Part shown: in pieces, positions 34,843-46,171 of the stretch
Layout: every line of letters begins with the position of its first letter
Position numbering within the stretch: position 1 is the first letter of the stretch
Assembly: GCA_903813345.2 (NCBI GenBank)
Contig: CAIIXF020000003.1
Span: forward strand, 2,074,109-2,138,108
Direction: 5' to 3'
Length of the DNA: 64,000 bases
Source: Owenia fusiformis
Taxonomy: Eukaryota; Annelida; Polychaeta; Sabellida; Oweniidae
Position numbers and translations under genes: made by a program
Notes under the pieces: model-generated
What the model was told of the DNA's origin: nothing
Seen by the model: only the letters and a program-made list of their open reading frames with translations
Database searches by the model: none

Positions 34843-37189
34843 TTACACATACTATAATCTGCTTTGTTCTGATTGTTGTTCCGATATTTATACTATATTG
34901 TGTTCATTTATATGTTGTTTTCAATTGTATTTGATTTTATTGTATCTGTGTGTACAAATTTATAATGTATTGTATGCGTGAACGAAATAAAGATGTCGTC
35001 TTTGTCAAAAAAGTATTGTTCATTGTATGTGTGTATGAAGTAGGGTCACAGGCTGGTATCGAAAGAGTTGTCCACTGTGACGGAGCATGTTATTTAAAAC
35101 AAAACACTAAGAAAACCACAGTCAATTTATTTTTTAACTCATATGTTTCCTTACACAAAAGAGAATTACTTACTCCATGTTTTTTAGAGTATGATATACT
35201 CGGGGTGGAAAATTTTCTAAGAGGCTCCGTTAAGGAAAAAATGACTTTATGAGCTGGATGGAATTTCTGTGTATTTGTTATTATATTAGGGTGTCCTGCA
35301 TAAAAGATTTCGCCTGCGAAGCATATAACTCTTGCGAACATATCTAAATACTGGTCCGAAGAAGACATACCTTGAATTTTTTAGAAAAAATTGGCTAAAA
35401 ATGGAAACTACAAGAAGTCAAAATGTTCAACTCAAAAAAAGTTGTAGCTATTCTATATCAATATTTTGTATTATGTAAGGTTTCTCAGATGTTTCAAGAC
35501 CTTCATAAGTATACTTGTGTCTAGAAATGTGACATTTAAGGACAAAATTTGGCATTTTTAATCATTTTCGCTTTCAGCATTAACATATAGTTCCTTATAT
35601 CTCGAGTTTAATGCTGACTGGTTGTTGCATTTTTGATTAAATCTGTGCTTGTACATGTGTTCTTCCATTTAAGGGATAGAAAATGTACAGTGGACAACCA
35701 ATGTTCGTATGAGAGCTTTCAGATCTCCCCTACCCCATTTATTATGGAAAATTACCGAAAAATATGAAAAAATAAAATAACTTAAAATTATAAACTTTAA
35801 CAAAGTTGTAGCTATTCTATGTCAATATTATGTGTTATTTAATGTTTTTAAGATATTTCAGAACCTATTTCAATATACAAGTGGCTAGAAATGAGACATT
35901 TAAGGACAAAACTTGGTATTTTTTTTATCATTTTAGCTTTCAGCAGTAATATATAATTCCTCATATCTTGAGTTTTATGCTGTCTGATTGTTGCATTTTC
36001 AGTTAAATCTGTTCTTGTGCATGTCTTCTTACATTTAAGGTATAGAAAATGTATAGTGGACAAACAATGTTCATATTAGAGCTTTCAGATCTCCCCTACC
36101 CCATCGATTATGGAAAATAAACGAGAAAAATGAAAAAATAAAATAACTTGAAATTATAGACTTTAATAAAGTTGTAGCTATTCTATTATCAATATTATGT
36201 GTTATTTAATGTTTTTAAGATTTTTCAGAACTTTTATTGGTATTCAAGTGGCTAGAAATGAGATATTTAAGGGCAAAACTTGGCATTTTTTAACGAATGC
36301 TGCTTTCAGCAGTAATATATAGATCCTCATATCTTGAGTTTTATGCTGACTGGTTGATGCATTTTTGATTAAATCTGTTCTTGTACATGTCTTATTCCAT
36401 TTAAGGTACTGAAAATGTATAGTGGACAAACAATGTTCATATTAAAGCTTTCAGATCTCCCCTACCCCATTTATTTGGGAAGATGACTGGAAAATATAAA
36501 AAATAACTTCAAACTACCAGTATAAACTTTAACAAAGATGTAACTATTCTTTATGTGTTATTGATTGCTGTAATTAATGTTTCAGGACCTTCATTAGTAT
36601 ACTAGTGTCGAGAAATTAGACATTTATAGAGAACAAAATTTGACATTTTTCATCATTTCCACTTTTAGCAATAACATATAGTTCCTTATATCTTGAGTTT
36701 TATGCTGATTGGTTGATGGATTCTTGATCAAATCTGTTCTTTTGCCTGCCTACTTTGATTTAAGGTATTTCAAAATGTATATTGGAAAGCCTGTCATTAT
36801 ATTAGAGCTTACATATCTCCCTTACCCCATTTATTTTGAAAAAATAAGCAGAAATATAAAAAAAACAATTTCAAAGTATAGACTTTAACGAAGTTGTCGC
36901 TATTCTAGATCAATACTATGTATTATTTGATATTTTCAGATGTGTAATGAACTTAATGAATATGCAAGTCTAAAAATTACACATTTAAAGTTGAGTTGCA
37001 AATGGGGTGGGTATTCTCTATCTTTGTCTATTGGGTTTTTCTGGTTATAATATGTTGCAAACTGCTCACGAATCTATGCAATGTATAGTACAACACTTGG
37101 AATATATTTTAAAGTAATGGGGTATAGTACTGTGATAATTATAACCAGTGATCAAGCCATATTGGTTGAATTCCTTCATATCAATATCC

Positions 37190-37986
37190 TAGATGCGAGT
37201 AGAAATAATCTTGATTTAAGTCATTAAAAATTCAAAATTCAGTCAAATTGATGTCATATTTGGAATGTACATGTAAAATTACATCTAATACAGTAAAATT
37301 TTAAATGTTTGTGACTACTTTGAATTTAAAAAATAAGCAATCAAATGACCAAATTGAAACAGTTTATGTAAAAATAGAAATATTTATATTTATCCTAACT
37401 TTTGTATATTTTAGTTTGTTTTGTAGTTTAGCTATCATATCTGTGTCCTCTTATATTTTGATACTTCTCTGCCATGTCATTTGCGGAAAAATTAACATGG
37501 CTGAAACTCCCTAAATTACAAAAGGCCACAGCTTTGCTAAACATTATACATTACTATCTGAAATATACAAAAGTTAGGATAAATATAAATGTTTCTATTT
37601 TTACATATACTGTTTCAATTTGGTCATTTGATTGCTTATTTTTTAAATTCAAAGTAGTTCCTAACATTTAAAATTTTACTGTAATATGCTTTTGAAAAGA
37701 GTTTATCGAAAATGTGACTTCTAGGTCGGGGAGATTCCCCATAGCCCCCATGTTGTAAAATCACAAAAATGGAAATATCTTTTCTTGTGTTGGGCAGATA
37801 ATATTTTTCTTTTACTGGACATATTTTAATTTGTATAACTATCAGATACATAAGGGTAATATGAAAACTGAACCACTAAAACTGATAAATATTTAAGTTT
37901 AAGGGAATTTTGTAATACCCTGCCATGTTATTTCCCCCGAATCAGCCACCTGGTGGCGAAACTGGTAACTACCTACCCGCATCTGG
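37190..37986. mobile_element. MITE family D, interrupted copy
   Basis: Begins AGATGCGAGTAGAAATAATC and ends CTACCTACCCGCATCT, its inverted end. It contains GACTTCTAGGTCGGGGAGATT and GCCACCTGGTGGCG. Subtracting the inserted element at 37291-37681 leaves about 400 bp, matching the uninterrupted copy at 53643-54070. Confidence 0.85.
37291..37681. mobile_element. MITE family E (TA target), nested copy
   Basis: Ends CAGTAAAATTTTAAATG and the inverse, flanked by TA on both sides. The TIRs run about 130 bp per arm and include TTTGAATTTAAAAAATAAGC and ATCCTAACTTTTGTATAT. Inserted inside the family D element. A second copy is at 41414-41814. Confidence 0.9.
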
Positions 37987-38230
37987 GTAATTGTAATGTT
38001 GTCAAAGGCTTGGTGGTTTCCATATTACACCTAGGGGTGGTGTAATTAGGAAATTCATGATGGATATTGGGCTTGGGGATATTTTGGTAAATGTAAACAT
38101 TGTGAAATGAAGAACAGCCAACAAGATGATTTTGGAAAGGATTACAAAATGGTAAGCTGTCTTTGGTTTGTAAAGCAATGTTACCATATCTCTACAAATG
38201 GGATGAATTTCACTTATTGCAGAGCTGCCA

Positions 38231-38739
38231 TTGAACTTTGCAAAACTGATAGTTGCAACTTATCTATCAAATACTGATCATGAAGAAGTTGACACTCTCC
38301 TTGTGGCCCATGTCTATTACAGTGCTGCAGACAAGACAAAGGAGTTCAATGTTGAGAGAATTTGTATTCAGTCTGATGATACAGAATGTTGCTTGCAAAG
38401 AAGGATGAGAGTTAAAAAGAGCTCTTAAAGTTTCTTATGTCCTTCAAGGTTAGCATTCTAAATTACTATATGAATCTCAAAGTGCAATACCTATTTGAAG
38501 ATATATCAAAGATGGGTGTCTTGTACCAGTACTCACAAACAAACCTTCGTAGCAACACAAGAAACATATGTCCTTGGCAATTAGGAAATGTAAAATGGCA
38601 AAAGGCACCGAATATTGCAAATACAAAGTTTCTAGTCAAGGGTGTATTGCTTCCTGTCCATATGGCAATAAACAACACAAGTGCACATCGTTGGAAAATA
38701 TTTAAGGATGAGTTTCTTAGAACTATAAAAATTATTTAG
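38231..38739 (+). pseudogene. Decayed coding remnant inside the foldback element
   Basis: Two open segments, 38231-38428 and 38437-38739, lie one after the other in different frames. The first contains DHEEVDTLLVAHVYYSA followed by ERICIQSDDTE. This recalls the HEEADT...SPDTDV pattern I remember from uncharacterised, often transposon-associated metazoan proteins. The second (about 100 codons, ending KDEFLRTIKII) is not recognised. There is no start context, no full-length frame and no visible continuation, so it is probably a relic of the element's own gene or of captured sequence. Confidence 0.45.
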
Positions 38740-41413
38740 ATATCTTACATATCTGAATATATAGCTTGTGGTGTCATGAGCAACTTAGACCTTTAAATGA
38801 CTTGAATGTAGCTCTAACATAGAACCAGGGAGATTTGAAAAATCAGGCTGTTGCTGGATTAAGTTCGAGAGTTGTGAACAATCATGTTTATATATAGACA
38901 TATCCTTTGATTCATATGAGAGTAAACTGTGAAATTACAAAATTATTTCGCACTATTCTATTTTTGAGTAATCTTTTAAAAATATGGTAGTGTAGTAATT
39001 TTATCTCTAATATGTATATTTGTGTTTAAAACACATTTTCCATGCTTTGAAGATAACAAGACACATAATTGAATATATATGATCTAAAATATGTCAACTA
39101 ATCACCATTCAACTAAAAATATAAACAACTATTGCTGAAAGTGAAAAATTGGTCATTTTGCCCATTTATGTGTCATTTTTTGATTTTAGTGTGCTAATAA
39201 ATGTGCTAAACTTTTGAAAAGTTTTAAGAATATTAACATGCACTAATAACATTTGTGTTGTTTTTCTCATTTAATGGTGGAGGGCAGATCTTAGACCTCT
39301 TATAAAAACATTCGTTGTCTTACATACATTTTCTCTAACTTAAATCAGAGAAGACAGATTCAATAAAAAGCACATATAAATCTATCATCAAAGAATTATA
39401 ATTGTGGAAAATTATATGCTACTGCTAAATGCAGAATGCTAAAAATGCCAAATTTTAGACACATGTAATCAAATGAAGGTTACATTAAATAATACATAGT
39501 ATTGATAGAGAATAGCTACAATTTTGTAAAGTTTATGATTTGAAATTACTTTTTCATTTACATTATATATGGGGCAGGGGAGACATGAAAGCCATAATAT
39601 CAACATTGGTTGTCCAATATACATTTTTTATATCCTAAATGGAAGAAGACATGTACAAGAACAGATCTGACCAAGAATGCACCAACCAGTCAGCATAAAA
39701 CTCAAGATATAGGGACATATGTGTTATTGCTGAAAGCGAAAATGAAAAAAAAAGGTTTTGTCCTTAAATATCTCATTTCTAGGCATTAGAATACTAATGA
39801 GGGTCCTGAAACATCAGAAAAAGATTAAATAATACATAGTATCGACATAGAATAGGTACAACTTTGTAAAAGCTCATAATTTGAAGTTATTTTACTTTTT
39901 ATTAATATTTCCGGTCATTTTTCCTAATAAATGGGGTGGGGGAGATCTGAAAGCTCTACTATGAACATTGGTCATCCACTATACATTTTTTATATCTTAA
40001 ATGAAAGATGACATCTACAAGAACAACTTTGACTAAGAATGCACCAACCAGTCAGCATTAAACTCAAGATATAAGGACCTATATGTTATTGCTGAAAGCG
40101 AAAATGGTGAAAAAAGCCATGTTTTGTCCTTAAATGTCTCATTTCTAGGCACTAGTTTACCAATAAAGATTCTGAAATATCTTAAAAACATTAAATAATA
40201 CATAATATTGATATAGAATAGCTACAACTTTATTAAACTTTATAGTTTCAAGTTATTTTATATTTTCATATATTTCTTTAATTTTTCATGATAAATGGGG
40301 TAGAGGAGATCTGAAAGCTCTAATATGACCATTGGTGGTCCACTATACATTTCCTATACCTTAAATGGAAGAAGACATCTACAAGAATAGATTTGATTAA
40401 AATTGCAACAACCAGTAAGCATAAAACTCAATGTATGAGGAACTATATGTTACTGCTAAAAGCTAAAATGATTTTAAAAAATGCCAAGTTTTGTCCTTAA
40501 ATGTCTCATTTCTAGGCACTAGTATACCAATAAAGGTTCTGAAATATCTGAAAAACATTAAATAATACATAATATTGATATAGAATAGCTACAACATTGT
40601 TAAAGTTTATAAATTCAAGTTATTTTATATCTTCATATGTTTCAGTAATTTTTCATAATAAATGGGGTAGGGGAGATCTGAAAGCTCTAATATGACCATT
40701 GGTGGTCCAATATACATTTTTTGTATCTTAAATGGAAGAAGACATGTACAAGCACAGATTTAATCAAAATTGCAACAACCAGTCAACATTAAACTCAAGA
40801 TATAAGGAACTATATGTTACTGCTGAAAGCGAAAATGATCAAAAATGCCAAATTTTGTCCTTAATTATCTTATTTCTAGGCACTAGTACACTAATGAAGG
40901 TCCTTAAACATCTGAAAAACATTCAATAATACATAGTGTTAATATTAGATAGCTAGAGTTTTGTTTGAGTTGAACATCCATTTTTAGCCAATTTTTTTAT
41001 AAAATATTCAAGGTATATCTTCTTCGTACCAGTATTTAGATATGTTCGCAAGAGTTATATGCTTCGCAGGCGAAATCCCTTATGCAGGAAACCCTAATAA
41101 AATGAAAAATACAGAGAAACTCCATCCAGCTCACAAAGTCATTTTCTGCACAATTCTCACACCTTCCACCCCGAGTAATACTCTGGCGCCGTTTTCAATT
41201 GTTAATTATCCCTAGCGTTATTAGACTTCAAACAGAAGTGAAGGTTACCCCCGAATGATATGTCCGTGGCATGGAGTAATTTTCTTTGGAATAACAAAAC
41301 ATATGACTTAAAAAATAAAATGTGAAGTATTCTTAGTGTTTTTATGAAAAAGGCATGCTACGTCAAAGCAGACAAATCTTTCAATACCAGCCGATGATCC
41401 TTCTTATCCCATA

Positions 41414-41814
41414 CAGTAAAATTTTAAATGTTTGGAACTACTTTGAATTTAAAAATAAGCAATCAAATGACTATATTGCAACAGTATATAAAAAATAGAA
41501 ACACATATACTTGTCCTAACTTTTGTATATTTCAGATAGTTATGTATAATGAGCAGCAAAGTTGTGGCCTTTTGTAATTTAGGGAGTTTCAGCCATGTTT
41601 ATTTTTCCAAGTAACATGGCGGAGAAGCATCGAAATATAAGAGGTTACAAATATGATAGCTTAACTACAAAACAAACTAAAATATACAAAAGTTAGGGCA
41701 TGTATAAATGTTTCTATTTTTACATATACTGTTTCAATATAGTCCTTTGATTGCTTATTTTTCAAATTCAAATTAAGTAGTTCCAAATATTTAAAATTTA
41801 ACTGTACTTGCCAT
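41414..41814. mobile_element. MITE family E (TA target), second copy
   Basis: CAGTAAAATTTTAAATG at the left and TTTAAAATTTAACTG at the right, flanked by TA. The same TIRs as 37291-37681 with a diverged middle. Inserted at the right edge of the foldback element. Confidence 0.88.
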
Positions 41815-42044
41815 ACCCCAACATGGGGGGGAATGTTTTCTAGCTATAAGTCAGTAGAAAACACGGAAAGATTTTGAGACAAAAAGTACACACTTTTCGT
41901 AATTTGATGCCATGCTAGATAAATATACCTTTTATTAACTTTTTTATGTTATAACAATGACAAATTGAATACAAGGTCAAAATACGTACAGAATTCTCGA
42001 ATGCCGAATGTAAAGTAATTGATTAACTTTTAAAGCGCATAAAT

Positions 42045-42116
42045 GGTTCCATGGTGTAGTGGTTATCACGTCCGCCTCACACGCGGAAGGTCCCGGGTTC
42101 GACCCCCGGTGGAACC
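42045..42116 (+). tRNA. tRNA-Val(CAC)
   Basis: A 72-base gene with an acceptor stem pairing GGTTCCA with TGGAACC, the D-arm TGGTGTAGTGGTTATCA containing the A-box, and the anticodon arm TCCGC-CTCACAC-GCGGA. The anticodon CAC at 42078-42080 reads GUG codons. The T arm GGTTCGACCCC contains the B-box. TTTT immediately after (42117-42120) is a pol III terminator. There is no intron, and CCA is not encoded, as usual in eukaryotes. All stems pair, so it is probably functional. Confidence 0.96.
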
Positions 42117-42200
42117 TTTTGCATGCTAAATAGTCCAACAAGATTCATATTTGAAAGTTTTTTTGTGGAATGCGAAACACACTTCTTTTCTACGTATTTT

Positions 42201-42295
42201 CACAGGGTACGTAACAAATTAAGCGTGACAGTTGATAGATATAAGATACAATACAAATATGATGAAATGTGAGAAAATAGATGTTTCACGGTGAG
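42201..42295. mobile_element. Solitary end of MITE family B
   Basis: CACAGGGTACGTAACAAATT and AAGCGTGACAGTTGAT match the left arm of the 10539-11025 element, continuing through GATGAAATGTGAGAAAA. No matching right arm follows. Confidence 0.65.
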
Positions 42296-42630
42296 GTACA
42301 ACACACTCTACTATACCTTGCATTTAGTGTTCACAAGCAACTCATTTGGCTTAATAGTAAGGATTATGTTATTAAATAAAATCGCAATCAAAGAAAAATA
42401 GCACAATTTTGTACTTTTTTCTAGTTAAGTGGTGCACAATGAGTCGAAAATGCGGTGCAGAAAAAGGTAAAAGTGATTATTTCAACCTCTATCATTTTAT
42501 GCAAAATATAGAAACGAATTTAACAGGAGTTTATGCTGAGCATTTTCAAAACCAATTACACATTATTTGATCATAAGCACATTTTATATTTTGTAAATAT
42601 TTTAATTCAAAATTTGTTTCCCTTTGTAAA

Positions 42631-44270
42631 TCACAACTTTGATGTTGTCGTTTTAGATTTGTTATCATCCGTAAACTTTTGATAGAAAATAGTTGATCCG
42701 ATCCAACGATCCGCGCTGTTGTAAGCGACATATGGAAGTTCAGCAATTTTATCATAATCAGCATCTTCATAGACATCCTTCCCGATTTTAAATGTATCAA
42801 GGACGTCGGTGAGTTCTCTTTTAAAATACAGCAATTTGCTCAAACGTACAGCAAAATTGTGAATTTCTTTGACAATTTCTTTGTAGCTAATTGAGTTGGA
42901 AATGTCATTGGATGTGACGATTTTGATTTCGGCAAGATCTGCATTCACGCTTCTACTAAATCTCGAACCCGATATGATCACAACAATACACATGTTGCCA
43001 TGGTGATCTATGCACTTGAATAAGTAATGTCGTTTTAAAGACAACTCTGATAAAAACGTGTCAAAATTTGGATATTCATCCAGGCCAAGTTCAACGTTCC
43101 TTATTTGGGCATGACGTAAGAGTTTATAGGTTTCAGGTAAATCAATGACGGTTGCAATTCTCACATCTAACTCCAGATTAAAATCTTTAAACTCAAGTTG
43201 ACAAGGCAATTTTTCTATAAGTTCGTCTTCAACGTTTTTGTTAATTAGATCTGCTTGAATGCACTGTGCTCGGGGCTGTGCTTCGCGTCGTCTTCTGCTG
43301 ATAAAGGCTCTGGTTCCAGCGGTCAAGGGCCTGTCATCTGAAAAAATGTTGTTTTGTATTGAATGCGATATATGTATGTTTGTCAAGTTATATAGCGTTT
43401 ATGCCTATTTAACAGTGACTGCATTGGTATGTGAGTCTTTTATAACGTGAACGGGAGCGAAAAGATCGATATAATCGATATAAATGGGAAAATGTTGCGC
43501 ACTTTTTGTAACACCGAATTATGTTTACCCGTTCAATTCCGTAATCATAATATATGATGTAACCATCAATCCACCCATTTTGGACCATGTAAGACACATT
43601 GGGAATTTCCCAAGTACCTCGATTTCATGTGCATTTGAATACCTAGACTATACACTTAAAATATACTAGATATCTTTTACCTGTTCAATTCCGTAATCAG
43701 AATATATATGATGTAACCATCAATCCATCCATTTTGGGCCATGTACGCCACGTGGGGGATTTTCCCAAGTATGTTGTTACCAAGGCGATCAAGCATCTTT
43801 ACCAGAGCAGAATTATTAACTAATGTATCCCCCATAAATCCTGCATATTTTGTCGCTTGTATTGATTGGATCAAATTCTGATACGCATATGAAAAACGAC
43901 CTTGACCTTGAAAGTTCAAGGACATAACACCAGGGCCAGCTGCTAAACACGTATTCGCACTTCGAGCAAATCGACTCGGAACCACAGAGAATGCACCGTA
44001 TCCACAAGATGGATCGTCGGCATCTTTAACAAGAAACATCACGGATGATTCGGCTGTGAATATCCTTTTGAATACATCAAAGCCGTGTGTGACAAAATCA
44101 CCAATTCCATAGCCCTTCCCGACTTCACTACAATCCATGAAAAGCTTGGAGGCAGTTTTGAAATCATCATCCTTTTCTACAATATCCGTCACCCATGTTC
44201 GCCCCATTTCTTCACTTGTACTTGAAAATCCAAGAATTTTCCTAAGCTCGTCATTATCAAGTTTAGGCAT
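42631..44270 (-). CDS. Tandem GNAT-like N-acetyltransferase domain protein
   Basis: Two exons are proposed: 44270-43681 and 43330-42631, about 429 residues. Exon 1 holds a GNAT-like domain: FLVKDADDPSCGYGAFSVVP, SRFARSANTCL, NFQGQGRFSYAYQNLI (the acetyl-CoA loop position, Q/R-x-x-G-x-G/A type), GFMGDTLVNNSALVKMLDRL and a closing YMAQNGWIDGYIIY. This layout matches an invertebrate GNAT family I remember. Exon 2 carries a second, more diverged unit with the same landmarks (SGSRFSRSVNADLAEIKIVT, YVAYNSADRWIGSTIFYQKF) that lacks the acetyl-CoA loop, so it is probably inactive. The donor at 43680 (phase 2) needs the acceptor ending GATGACAG (exon from 43330); the more obvious acceptor eight bases upstream is out of phase. 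A duplicated exon end lies between the exons. Substrate unknown. Confidence 0.75.
43497..43605 (-). pseudogene. Partial duplicate of the GNAT exon 1 end
   Basis: The last ~105 bases of exon 1 plus the donor are repeated about 180 bp downstream in the intron. The copy reads VSYMVQNGWIDGYIIYYDYG followed by IER and GTAAAC, against YMAQNGWIDGYIIYILITEL in the gene. The copy lacks two bases present in exon 1 (TATATATT against TATATT), so its frame differs from there on. It has no obvious acceptor and is probably non-coding. Confidence 0.75.
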
Positions 44271-46171
44271 TCTTCACTGTACAATGTACATCAGTACAGA
44301 GGTTAGCGATATGAAATAGGGACTTCGACCATAGGTTCTGGGCCGATATAAAGATGGCAGCACCAACAGAATCCAGTAAGAGAATATTTATAAATAAACA
44401 CAGATCGATTACCATGCCATCTTTATTTAAAAATATTCCTATCGGCCTTTGCCTATGACTTTGACAAAAGTTCAAGTAGGTTTACTACACATATCACAGG
44501 ATAAATAAATCATTTGACCATTTGAAATACTATTCTTGGCATTTTATTGATTTCTTTTAACTTCCATTGCATTTTTTATTAAAATGATCTTATATTGTCA
44601 ACTTGCGATCATAGCCCCCACTGGCGGACCCAGAAGCTAACCAAGGGGTGGATTTTGAGTCAGGAAAAAATATTTTGAAGCCCTACAGTTTTTTGGCGCC
44701 CTAATTTTTTTCTTGGGCCCTAGACACTTTTCTGGGCCTACATACGTGACGATCCTCTCTTTATCGTCAAAATTTTATATCTTAAGACACGACTGTGTAT
44801 TATCATATCTAGTATATTCCCTATTAAATCGTGATTTAGTATACAAATAAATCTGAAACAAGCTGATTGGAGCATTTTTTGTCGATTTTTAATCAAAATA
44901 CTCGTATAACCTAATCAACGGGCTTTGTTAAAGGTACTGTATATATTTTGATCCACCCACAATTCACATTTTAATTTATATTAACTAGGGTCGAGGCTAA
45001 TGTATAACCTTCTTTATTTGAAGTTTTCTGAAGATCAATTTTTTTACCAAAGCTCAAAGCAATTTTCAGGTAAATTACATGAAGAAGTTCAAATCTTTGT
45101 TCAAATCTTTATTTAATGTATCGTTTTAATCTGAACATTTATTTTAGATGCATTTTAGTATGATATACACTGTACATGTACTCTCAATATCATATGCTGC
45201 GCTGGGCTATCGTGAGCCACGTGCTACTATTTTAAAAGTGTGAGCAAATATAAATAAATTAATAAAGCAAATGTGGTAGTGATATTTTGAAATGAAACCA
45301 ACTTTTCCCTTATACTTTGATTCAGATTGAATCATTAGTAGCTAGGGCACATTTAATGAACATGTGCAATTTGATGTATAACATACGAAATGTATAATTT
45401 TCGCCCGGGATTTTTCGGTAGGGCTAGGGCTACAATTTAGAGCGCATTTACTTGTGAATCCGATCGATATTATTGATTTATGAAAGTCCAGAGTTTGTAT
45501 AATTTAAATATGCGTACGTTTCAATAGATTATCGTCAAAAGAAATTATATTCGGGTCAATAAAGATTTGTGTGTCGTAGCTATGCTCTCGTATAATTCAA
45601 CAATACCCTACTCTCGCAAAAGATTTGTCCAGAATTTCAGAATCCATTTCCAGAATTTTTTATCTATTTCGTTTATTTTTCTCTAATGTTCTTAAATGTC
45701 GCGTCCATTATACAATGTCGGGTCGTAAAAAAATTGAGTGTTCTCAATCTTAAATCAATAAGTTTACATAGCAAGAGGTTATTTTGATTATTTCATTTAA
45801 GAGAAGAATAGCCTGGTAATACAAAAGTAATACAAAACTCTTGGAGATTTAAGTAGAAATTTGAACTTCTAGCCAAATCGCCTTGTAATGGAGAATAAGT
45901 ACTGTGAACATAACATCTGATCCAGAAGGAGATACGAACCAGAGAACGTGATGAAGAAATAGAGAACGTGATGACGTTAGAATAGTCATAAATGCGATTG
46001 GTATCATTATGTCTACTTAGGGAACTTTATACATACAGACACACACAAAGATATTAAAATCAATGTTTTTGGTCGATTGGTCATACTTGATCAAAGCTAA
46101 GCAAATTGCGGATCTATAAGAAACATATTAGATTTGGAGTTTATTGAGTAAATAACTGGACTCTATCGATA
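44271..46171. other. Intergenic region between GNAT and TRIM-NHL genes
   Basis: Divergent spacing between two genes. It contains a short dispersed repeat (about 44615-44760, TGGCGGACCCAGAAGC). Otherwise it is AT-rich with no recognised gene. The promoters of both genes should lie here, but no core element is clear. Confidence 0.5.

Larger units (their letters stand above)
35030..41413. mobile_element. ~6.4-kb foldback element with satellite arms
   Basis: The outer ends are inverted copies: GGCTGGTATCGAAAGAG at about 35052 matches the inverse of CTTTCAATACCAGCC at about 41380. A second match is TTTCGCCTGCGAAGCATATA at about 35308 against TATATGCTTCGCAGGCGAAA near 41058. Inside each end is a tandem array of a ~365-bp unit: about four copies on the left (CTTTCAGATCTCCCCTACCC at about 35716, 36081 and 36447, diverged at 36805) and four to five on the right in reverse (near 40661, 40300, 39935, 39570, worn at 39285). 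The centre has two nested MITEs and decayed coding sequence (38231-38739). Inverted repeats containing tandem arrays resemble Foldback or Galileo elements in architecture; no transposase is recognised, so the class is open. The right border is cut by the MITE at 41414. Confidence 0.8.

Noticed and set aside
38002-38187. Minus-strand frame in the foldback element
   Set aside because: Short, without similarity to any transposase I know, and overlapping the worn end of the family D MITE flank.
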